64,000 bases of DNA from Siphlonurus alternatus (taxonomy: Eukaryota > Arthropoda > Insecta > Ephemeroptera > Siphlonuridae), in assembly GCA_949825025.1 (NCBI GenBank), contig OX463778.1, positions 6,773,142 through 6,837,141 of the forward strand, written 5' to 3'. The notes below the pieces were generated by a model. The model searched no databases. It was not told the DNA's origin and worked only from the letters and a program-made list of their open reading frames with translations. Shown piece by piece: positions 21,064 to 33,100 of the stretch. Position 1 is the first letter of the stretch; every line of letters starts with the position of its first letter. The translations under genes and the position numbers were made by a program.

Positions 21064-24000
21064 ATTATACAATAAAATCATGATGAAATAAGAATCTTAT
21101 TGCATCATGAATAAAATTAAAAGAACAATAAAAAATAAATCTCATGCAACGTCTTTCCTTATGCTTGCGTGTTAAATATTTGCATGACTATGACGTCACA
21201 GCGTTTTGCAGCACGATTTCAGTGTTGTCACATATAAAGCCAGGCGAGTGAACTGATAGTGCTCACTTCAACACTCCAGTTTATTGTGACGTGTCACATA
21301 CCGATTGGTCTTACCGGTAAATAAGTAAAACCACACCTACTATTTAGAGATACCTCCATGTCTTAAGGTGGAGTCACATGGCGATTTTTACCATGCGACG
21401 CGACGCGAATAATGCGCACTTGCTGTAACATCCATTGGCGGCCATATTGGGCGATTAAAAGAAAAAGAGCATCGTAATTAACGCGATTACCTGCGAATTC
21501 GCCGCCGCATAGGATTTCACAGCTTTTAAGTTAAAATCGCGCCGCGTCGCCGTTGCCGCCCATGAAAATCCACCTTTACAGCCACAAATTTGACTAACAT
21601 TTTCATAGCTTCGCGGCACCATGCTCAGACCCCACTATGAAGTTATGAAGATTTTGGACAAATTTCTGTCCATTTAAAGATGTTTTTCCATAGAGCGATG
21701 TCGAGTGAAGCTTGGTGAGACGAGAAAAGTGCACTTGCAGTAAAACCGTATGGTATAAGCCGTATTAAGGTTGATTTTCATGGGCTATTTTCAGCCTGCG
21801 ACGCGACGCGAATGAAGCGCATTTGCTGTAACACCCATTAGCGGCCATATTAGGCGATTGAAAGAAAAAGAGCATCGTAATTAACGCGATTACCGGCGAA
21901 TTCGCAGTCACATATGATTTCGCAGCTTTTGCGTCAAATCGCGCCGCATCGCCGTTGTCGCTCATGAAAATCCATCTTTAGATAGGAAAAATCGCAGTGC
22001 TGGTAAATCGTTGTGGGAAATCGTTTTTTTTTTTCTGGAGCTGCCACATTACGGTTTTACAGCAATAAAAAGTGCGCTTTTCTCGCCCCGCCAATTAAGC
22101 CTCGCTACACATCGCGTCATGGAAAAGCATTTTATGACACCTATATAATAATATAATACACCTGTATGATTGTTCAATGATATTGCAGGGGTGTGTGCCT
22201 TCCGCTCGCTGTGGTGTAAAGTGTTGGAGTCTTTTTACCGCAACGTACATGCGGACCGCAGCCCGTCAGTTCGTGCCGCCACGGACACACACCGCAAACA
22301 GGCCGTGGTGACACTGCTGCTTCACGTGCGTGGAAAGTGTCAGCCAGAGCACATCAGAGCAAAACTGCAGGTAGTGTGCATTCACCGTCAGTATAAAAGG
22401 TGGAGTTCAATCGGAGCGTGAAAATTACGTAGGCAATAGTTAACAAGTCTGGATTCTGCAGGCAATGGTTTTACTTCGTCCCGCTCGGCAAAGCTCGATC
22501 TCCATATAAAGCCACCTTAACGGTGCATTTCCATGGAGGGGAAAAGCGAGGAAATCACGTGCCGAAGCCAATCAGAGGCTCTGGATTTCTTCGCTTTGTG
22601 GGGATTGATTTTATCGCCAACATGGCCGCCATACGAGATTGAAGCAAGTGCGCTTTTCTCGCCCCGCTCAACACCACTCTATGGAAATGCACCTTAAACC
22701 TGCAGCAACTACATCTGGAAACTTTATTACTATATATAATATGTGAGGGCTGCAAGGGGACACTGAATTTGGATAATAAAATTACATGATTGCATCGGAG
22801 GTTTTAAATATCACTCACTTGTCAGTTATATTGATCCCTTAATTACAAAAATAATTAAAAGTATAACAGTCTTATTTATTTTATGTTATGGTGTCGATAC
22901 TTCACTATATTTACAAAGCGATTTAACCCCCTTCCCATTCCCCTACAAATATTTCAGAAAGCACGATGATGGGGGCGATTCACTAAAGAATTATCCAGAA
23001 AGTCATTCAGCTTTATCACTAACCGTGGTTATCGCCAGCCTATAATTCAATGAAACTTACAATGATTAGTGAGAAACCTACAGATAACTATCTTCGTAAA
23101 TCGCGCCCATTATAATTATGTGTTCAGGCGCGGATACAGGGAGGGCTAAGAAGCTGCAGTTACTTCCACGAAATTTTTGTATTTTATTGGGCAACATATG
23201 AATTTCCCACCCCCATTTTTTTATGAATGAAGCCTCCCTTCCCACCCTCTACTTTTTTCTGGATCCTGCACCTCTATGTGTCTATCATTCCTCCCTCTCC
23301 ACCTTAGTGTCCCGAACTTACTGTGTGAGGACACACTTCTTTGACCTTCTCTGACCTCTGATGTTCCCCAGGAGGAGATCGTGGACAGACGGGACGAGGA
23401 GGGTAAGCTGGTGTTCCCCCGACTCCGCTCCATTCTTACCTCCCGCTGGGGACACTACGCCTGGAAACGCAACGGCAAGGACTTCCTCCTGGACAAGCAC
23501 GTGGTGGTGGGCAGTCAGCTGTTCAGGGGCCGGGCGGTCACCGAGGCTAACGTTCAGGTCAGTTTATAACATCATTGGAATTTAGACCAGGCCCACGTGA
23601 CGTCACTGCAATGCATATTTTACAGGAACCTGCCGCGCCATAGTGTTTTGTTGCATCTGTAGCGTGTAAGGGGAGAAAATGTAGAAAATTATAAATTATA
23701 AAATTATAGACGGTAATTATTACATTTATATCGTTTTCATATCATCTGCTAGTTTATAAAAAATACACAAACTACAGTTTCGTGCATACAAATTGGCAGA
23801 GATAACAGCCCAATGTTAATAAAAATCCCATCCATGAAAATAATGAAAAAAATTTAAAATGTTCTCCTTTACATGCCTTATCAGTTAGGTAAAATATCAG
23901 ATTGTATACAAAAACGAGCTAGTTTTCAAGTTATTAATTTTTAAAGTTGACTAATTTAACATATATGGGAGTTTCATTTCTCCATGTTAAATTTATTAGT

Positions 24001-27000
24001 TATCTTTAAAAATTAATAACTCAAAAGCTATCTCGTTTTTGTGTACCTGATATTTTACCTACGGATAAAGTATGTAAAGGAGAATATTCTAAATTTTTTT
24101 CATAATTTTCATGAATGGGATTTTTATTAACATTGGGCGTATTTTCTCTACATTAAATAATTTTATACCTGGCAAGTAAAAAAAAAAATATATTCGATTA
24201 ACAAGAAAACTATTTTTAATTATAAAAAATCAACTCCTTAATTAAATTGTTTTTAAATTTCTATAGGCACTAAAATCTGCCTCTGAAAGAAAATTCAGAA
24301 TTTTCGTAAATTTGCTAAGGTTTATATATGTTAATCAAAAGGTACCATACGTCGAACAACTGATTCGTGCTATCTCTACCTTAAGGTGTATTTTTTTTAT
24401 TAAATTTCTATCATGTGTGCTTCTACAAAACACAAATAATTTAACTAACATCATTTATATCGTTCCTCGTCCGTAATAATGAGCTATCTCTGCTTCCATG
24501 ATATCGTTGCAATAATGAGCTGTCTGCTATTTCAGATGAACGCAATTATGAGCTGTAAATGAATATAAAATAAGGCTCATAATTGCACTCACCTGAAAGG
24601 GCAGACAGCTCATTATTGCGGACGAGGGACGATATAATATATCAGTGTGAAAGTTTCTACGATTGTTACAGGACTACATGAGCGACATCGTATCCAAGGC
24701 CTTGCCGGCTGAACTACCCCCCTGGCAGCTGGTGCTGGTGCCCCTGACCGCACCCTCCACGGAGCCAAACTTCTACGCGCTGCTACGACTGCACCATCTG
24801 TTGAGCGACGAGGTCACTGCGCTCCATGAAGCGCTTCATGGAGACTGGGGCTGGGGGCCGCCGCTCATACCCTGGCCCAAGGCACTTCCCAGCCTCGGCA
24901 ACTCAATCCTCAACCTGGCAAAAACGTCCTGGAATGACCTCAGGAAGGTTAGAATTTCATCTGTATGTATGGAAATAAGGGGGGACGAAGCACTTTAACC
25001 CCCATTTTAGACTCGATTTTTATCCCTGGTGCTAAATCAGGGGCTAATCATAGGACTAACCAAGTTTAGCCCCTGGTTTAGCACTATAGCGATAATAATC
25101 GAGGCTGCATGATGCGGTGGTTAAAATGATTTGTGAATTTCCCCCAAGGAGTTTTAATTTTGTACTGGGAAATTGTTTTATGTTTTGCTATATTTTTTTA
25201 TTTTTACTATTTTCAATATTTTTAATTTACAATGTGACTATATCTTTATAATCACGCAGTTGTCAATTATGGAGTATCGACCTTAAATTTTTTTATTGCA
25301 GAAATGGATAGAGGTTGCAGATTTATTCTAATCCTATTTTTTTAGAGTCCGCGGGAACTTTTTTTTAAAAAAATATTGAAAGTACAGAGAAAGTGACGCC
25401 TCCTGACGCCTCTCTTATAATAAAGGACCTAAAAAGAAGCGTGTGTTCAAACTCGACCTCCGCAAAAAAATTTAGCAATACTTCCCGGCTCTAAAAAACC
25501 TAAAAAAAAAACAGAGTAGCATAACTTCGCACCCTCTATCCATTTTTGCAATAAAATTCCTGAAGTCATTCTTTATATTGTCAAATGATATGGCTGAAAT
25601 TGGCTGAATCTCATAAACTATAATGAGGAGGGGAAAGATTATAACCTGCTTAATACTTATATAATGCATTTTTTCCGAAAAATAATTATGTATCTGCTAT
25701 TCAAATTATAATTAGCGTTGAATATGGATGGCGCTGAAGCGTTTTGTGCTTATATCAGGCCACCGGTGGAAGAATTTTAAGGCGGGTGACTTCAGCCGCT
25801 CGTTGCGAAGCCCCGGCGCCACACCTCCCATTTTAACTAGAAATCTTCAAAACTAATGGTCATACAAATTCGGTTCCTCCAGGTCAGTGACCCCATGACC
25901 AACACCAAGGCGCTGACCCCGCCCACCCTGGACGCTCTGGTACTCGCCCTCGTCTTCGTGGTGTTCGACGCAGCCTCCAAGATCGTCCGGCTGCAGCCGT
26001 GGTTCAAGATGTTGTCACCGGAGGTGTGGGGCGCTGCAGTCAAGGAAGAGGCAGCCGCCAGAAAAATCTCGCTCCGCACTCTGATAGGTGAGATGGTTGA
26101 TGGTTGGGTAGGCTGCAACACTATGTTATCTCATATATTATAAGAGAAAATATAGTGGGATATATTATATAAAAAAAATAATAGCAGCAGATTCTGTTTA
26201 CATAGCCATTTCAATTCATTTCATTTCGTTAGTATAATTATTCATGATTTTTTTTTTGTCTCACTTTCTTTTGAATGTATTTCGTTTCTGATATAATGAG
26301 CGAGAGAGCAATTAAAATGTTTATTTGCAAATTTGTTATGTTAAACTTATAATTTCTGTTCATTAAAATTTTGAAGAACATCAGTTATGTATTCTGTAGC
26401 GGCCGACAGAGAAACTTTATCCCTGGCTGGTACAATATCATGTAAAGATGAATATAAATAAAAAAATAGAATCAGTTACAGCTATTATTATAGGCACGAA
26501 TCCAGAACCAAATTTCGGGGGGAGGGTGTCTTCATAAGGCCAAAATAAAATAAAAATTGGAGTAGGGAAAATGTTTATATTTTCCATGTTAAATCCAAAA
26601 TTTCAAGGGGGCCGCGTCGCCCCCCAGCACCCCCTCTAGATATATCCGCGCCTCATCAGCTATCATCAGGAGTCACCATATAGAGTACCTTTTATACTCA
26701 AGGAAGCATCCAAAATAAAGCTCATTTTCACGCTCACCTGAAATAGCAAATAGCTCATTACTCTCATTATTGTGCAACGAGATCATGGTAGGCAGCTAGC
26801 TCATTATTGCGGACAAGGGACAATATATGCGGTTTATTACACATCAGAATACCCCTACAGTAAAATTTATATAATAGTCTCTCCGAAAGTAGCCGGAAGT
26901 GTAAGGTTTCTGACCTTCATCCTCTTCGTATTTCAGCGTTACAATTTCACACATATTATAGGTCAGCATATCTACTTCAAACCACTCTGTAAACTTTCAA

Positions 27001-30000
27001 AACTGAATTAAAAAACAGAAGAGTTGCCAATCTAACACTTCCGGCTACTTCCGGAAGGAATATCAAATTAAATTGACTGTACCGCTGAGCTGCACCCGTA
27101 CCAATGCGTGCACTTGCAGGTCTTGTCTGCAGAGCGCTCTCTCCCCCCCGCCTTCTCTCCACGAGTCTCCGCGTCACGACCGCGGTTTGCTCCGCTACGG
27201 TCCGCGCCCCCCTCGCCCTGGTGCGTGGCCCGGCCCGCGGTCTGCTTACCACGGCGGCCCGCGAGCTCGTCTTCTGGGCCCGCGTGATGCTGGACGGCCC
27301 ACGCATCGTAGTCGGAGAAATTCTTCACTCCATCTTGTGTCCCTCGCAGACTCCGAAGTCATTGTGTGGACGGAGGGTAGTGTCCTGGTCGGAACCAACC
27401 TCCGTGAACCTGGTAATAACTGGTGGTAGTACTTGAACTGGGGAACTGGTAATAAGTGGACTGGGGAACTGCAGGTAGTACTTGAACGTGCTAACTGGTA
27501 ATACTTAAATAGGGATACTGCAAATGATCTATAGGACTGGTGAACTGGTTAATACTCAAACTCATGCATGGTACCGGTAATGCTCAAAATGCAAGGGGTT
27601 TTCCAATAACCAATCGTCATGCAAACATCAAAAAAGACTAGTGAAATATTTTAATTTATTTAAGTTGAATTTTTATCAGCATTGATTTGGCGTCAGAATT
27701 TGATATTGGATTTAAATTAGATTTATATTTTATTAATATAATAACAGATATAAGAGACTTGATAATGTATGCAATGCATGCTATATTATATATTATAGGA
27801 TTTTACATCGCAATTAAGGGTACTTGTCTTAATTCACGTCCCATGAGCAATGTCCACAATGCGATGTGATTTTAACACACAAGCCGCAACTGCAAGTGAA
27901 TTTACCGTGTTGCGACAGCGAAATCACTTTATTTTTTACTCACCAAATTATGGCCATGCACAATTCAGTGAATTTTACTGCAAGTGCGCTTATAATTCAC
28001 ATCGCACGGGAGATCGCTCATGTAAATCCACCTTAATATCACCATGCAATCTATAAGACAAATATATTTCAGGTTGAACGTATCGCCGCGACTGCAGGTG
28101 TCACCCCTGTGGAGGTACTGTTGGCGGCCTGCGCCGGCGCCCTGGGCGAGCACTACAGGCGCCAGGGTAGTGGCCCCCCCGCCGTGCCCGTCCAGTCGCT
28201 TGGCTCTCCCGGCGTGCTGCTTCTCCCGGCGCCCAAGCATTATGACGACATGGTCACGACGCTGAAGAAGATCGCAGCCTGCGTGGCGGCTACCAGACAC
28301 CAGCCCGCGCTACTGCTGGCAAGCGCCTGGCTGCGTGAACACCTCGCCAGCATGCTGCCATCGCTGCCGGTAACAAGCGCTGTTGACGGCATAAACCTGC
28401 ACTATAGTCAAATTAACTTGATATTCTCGCCGGAAAAAAGTTTTCTATATTTGTTATTTGTATTTGAAGTTTCAAATTCAGCGAAAGGGTTTTTAATGAG
28501 AATAATGACAACGTATCAAAATTTCAAATTTCTCAAATGAACTAGCAGGATGCATGGCAGGATGTAAACTTCTCACTTCCGGTTATTTCTGCCGGGAATT
28601 TAAAATAAATTTGACTATGCAATCTAAAAAGCGAGAAAATTTCCGGAAATGAGACATTTAAATTTTTATTGATTTCCGCTTCTTGAATAAAAAATAAACT
28701 ACACGTAATATACATAATTTCCGGACATGTTAAGAATTAACACTCACTTAATTGTTAGAATTTAGTATTTAAATTTAATTATAGTTCAATAAATCTAAAA
28801 TTATCGGAAGTAGGTGAAAGTGGAATGACTTAATAGGCTGAACCATGAACATGCAAATTCTAATAGAGAAGTAAAAATTCCTAATCTCTCTGCAAAGTCG
28901 CAACATTTCAGGTTTAAAACTGAAATTATAGAAAATCCAGAAACCTCACATACTTGCGATTTTAATGTTATAAATTCGTTGAACGTACTATATAATATAT
29001 AGTTCAGTGCACCATATATAAAATATAATGTCATTTGCCGAGGAAACGTAGTTAGCGGTTGCCCCTACTGTAGCACCTTTGTTTCGTCTTCAGAGGATAC
29101 TTAACCTCATAATGTTATTTACTTTATTACAAAAAAGAATGATCTCAAGTTAATTTATTGCTATGAAAATTATCATATTGTTAAATAGTAAATTTAGTTA
29201 ATATTTTATTTGTCCGCTACGTATAACGTTTCTGTTGAATATAGCAAAATATCGTCAAAAATTACAAAGTTACTGTTATACATGGCACGCGTGTAAGTAG
29301 CATGCGGTAGAGGGCGGGCATGACGTCATTTTAGTATTTCCAGTAGCAATTAAAGTAACTTCTAATAATAAACCTTTGCTCCTACTATATATAATATACA
29401 TTCTTTGCGTGTATTTCATAACCACTGCCTGCAACCGCTTGAGACAAAAGATAATTTGTCGTTAATATAATAGTTGCATTATTGTTTAATTAATTATTGA
29501 TTTTTATTATTATTATTTTTTTTTTTTTTTTCATCAAACCCTATATTGGGTACTTCCACTATACTTACTATTAATTGCATACTATTACTTTAATTGAAAC
29601 CCCGAACTTTCCAAGCGTTACGCGGGCTCTTCCAGAACGGGGGCGGCCACGGCCTTGGAATCCATCCTTACATTTACCTGTGACTAAGGAAAACGTAGAA
29701 ACCTCAGCTAGGATGGACGCGCTATACAGCTTTTGTCAATGAACCAAAAATGCAATGGTCCGAAGCCAGGGGAACCACATGGTGGAAAAGCGCATTATTT
29801 TACAAAATTTTATATCTAACTTCAAGGCACTAATAATAAATATACCATCAGTATACAGCATAAATATAAAAATAATATAGTCGGTTAAAAATTTGTGTGA
29901 AGAAATTACTTCAAGAAAAGTGTTTTCTTTTTTCTTTTTTTTTTTTTTTTGTGTGTAAAAGCCTATTATATATGAATGTAATTTTTAATACTAATATATA

Positions 30001-30094
30001 TTATATTCATCAAACACCAGTGTTGTACACATAGATTTTAATTACTATTAATGATGACGAGAACTATTTCAGCATTATTTTTCAGTTTGAATTC

Positions 30095-30128
<34 letters not shown>

Positions 30129-33100
30129 TATGTGCTTTCACTTGTCACTTTTGTCCCATACATAGAGAATTTTAGTGTTCTGCGCATGTTCTAATTTCCT
30201 TGTGACCCTTATGCCACCCAGTATTAAGGTTCATTTTCCTTTGAAACCTCCAGGTCCGCCTGCTACTGAACACCGTAACGAGACGCTACGCGGCCATCTT
30301 GATGACGTCAGCGCCCGTCGTGATGCGCAACGGTTCTACGCAGCTTTGGGGCTACACAGTGGATAACATCCTTCTGTGGCGACCTCCCCAGGCGAACGTC
30401 AGTAAGTTGATAGCAGTCAGAGGGCATTGTAGACAAAAGGGTGTTTTGGAGGTTAGAACTTTTTTCTACAATTAAGGATATAACACCCCTAAAAGTTTAC
30501 AACTCGCGGCGGGATAATAGGTAGGGAAAGGATGGTGGTCACGGCCTGTTACGCGTCCCAGCATTCATTGAGTTGAGACTCAGGGAACCGTGGAAAACCT
30601 CGATCAGTCAGGACGGACACCTCTACTTTTTATCAATGGATCAAAGTGATGTACAAAGCCTCGTGAACCACACAGAAATACATCAAGTATGTGGAAAGCG
30701 AGATTAATTTACCCCAGGGAGAGAGCAACATAATTTTTACTTAAAGCGGACACTCATCCAAGTACCATGCAATTTCTTTGCCTTGAGAGATGCATCATAC
30801 AAATACATAAGGAGTGGGTGGGTTTAGCCTCTTCTACCTATGAAGTTTTTACGAGACAAAAAACTACTTTATTAATGAGTGATTTCGTAACGTACATACG
30901 TTCTCAAGCGAACCCCCCCCCCAAAAAAAAAAAAGTTCAAATTACATATGAAAGTTATCATCCCCCGTCAGACCCCCTCTCCCACCCCGAATTTAACATT
31001 GTAAGTTAAGGCACCGCACCCCTCCGCTTTTGATCCGCCCCTGCATGTGCTGTTTTGTCTCCTAATGACGTCATCAACTCACCCGCTGTAGCTCTTCCTT
31101 TTCTAAAACTTTCTTGGCCTCCACCTATCTATTTCCAAAAATCTCCTTTATAATTTATCTCTACAGTCAAATTAATATGATATTCCCTCCGGAAGTAGCC
31201 GGAATTGTGTTTGTTTGTATATTCTGTTTTCAAATAATTAAACATTTCAAACTTTGCAGTAGAATTTGCATTCAGTACCGACGGGGGACTTAAAAGTGTC
31301 TCGTTGTTTACATGGTATCGGTAACGATGTGTATTGAATTTGTAAAGTGAAAGTCACTCGACGCTGCTTCTCTTATCATTCATACCTTGATGTCAAATGT
31401 CGTTTATGACGTCATCCATAAGACCCATGACACTAAGACACTTTTAAGTTCCCCGTGGGTACAATAATGAGACCAATTGAAACTATAGGCAACTCAATTA
31501 CTGACCTATATATGTGTGAAGTTGCAATGTAGAAATACGACTACAGTCAAATTAATTTCATATTCCCGCAGGAAGCACCCGGAAGTAAGTCCTTTCTGGC
31601 CTTCCTTTTTGTATTTGAAGTTTGAAATTTTGCAGAAAGACATGTAAGACTAATTTTTTATTCAAAAGTTCAAATTTAAAAAAAAAAAATACTTAGGAAG
31701 GCTAGAAAACAATAACTTTCGGTTATCTCTGCTGGGAATTTTTAATAAATTCAACTGTAGAAAGGTCAGAAACTGGTACATTTCCAACTGCATCCGGAAG
31801 GAATGTCATGTAAATTTGGCTGTACACTACTGGGACTACTCGGTCTTTAGAAACTGCACATCAATTTTAATCGATTATGATTGATGTGCATATGTCAGAA
31901 AAGTTCCGTAAAAAAATTGACAGATATATGATTGTAAGATGAGGGACAAGAATTTGAGTGAGGTGAACGAAATGTGACCTATATAGAACTTGATATCAAT
32001 AAATAGAGGTCATCGAAAAAGTTTTAATACAATCTGACCTTGAGACGACTGAACTTACGCCGTTAAAATTTTTAACCGTTAAATCATCAATGATGCTTTC
32101 AATTTTGCAACGGTCATTTCATTGATAAAAAATGATGCTGTATTACATAAAGTGCCTCACTCGATCTGGTATTCAAATCGATTCAAAAAAAGCTTTTTTC
32201 AGAAAAAAAAATGACGTCAATACAATTTTGGGTCCGTGTACAATTATATAAGACCATGTATAACCTATGGGTACCCTACTTATTAACAATTTACGTCTTT
32301 AACTCATCCTTTATAAGTCTAAACCTAATCTTTTTACCTCTAAAACACATATTTTTTCCTCTTCGCTGAAAGTGAGGATAAAATGGTGACAATACGTATA
32401 TAATCTCGTCTTTTTCTCTCTTTTTTCTCCTCTGAAATGGTGCAAAATAAGAGGGAATTAGACGAGGAGAGAGCTTAATTGCGAATAAAAGACGAAATTT
32501 ATTTCAACTTTTTTTTTACATTTAATTTACAACTTATAGCCATTATGCCTCCTGTATATGTAACCCGCGTTGTTTTGGTGATAAGCAAGTTGCCTATCTC
32601 GAAGGCAGAATTAAAGTGACTCAGCTAAGAGGTTTTCAAAAGTGTCCTGCTGCTTACATGGTATCATCAACGATGTTTATTGTATTTGTGGATTGAAGCT
32701 AAGTCGATGCTGCTTCTCTTTTATCACTATCACTTGCAATAGATTCGAGTATCGACCTCAAAAAAATTTTATTGCAAAAATGATTAGAAGGTGCAAAGTT
32801 ATGCCACTCTGATTTTTTTTCAGATTTTTAAACTCCCGGGAAGCGTTGCTAAAATTTTTTGACGAGGTCGAGTTTGAAACCATGCCCCTTTTAGGTCCTA
32901 TCCTTTTATTAAAAGAGGCGTCACTTTTTCTGTATTTTCAATATTTCTTTAAAAATAAATTCCGGGACTCTAAAAAACCTGAAAAAAATCAGAGTAGCAT
33001 AAATTTTTACCCTCTATCCATTTCTGAAATAAAAAATTTTGAGGTCAGTTATAGCTGCATTATCACTACTTATCGTTTGATGCCAAACCTCTTTTATGGC

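Larger units (their letters stand above)
31162..31824. repeat. family A MITE carrying two nested insertions (intron 8)
   Basis: Outer ends TACAGTCAAATTAATATGAT and ATGTAAATTTGGCTGTA. Inside lie a family B element (31283-31460) and a second family A copy (31542-31759). Confidence 0.8.
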
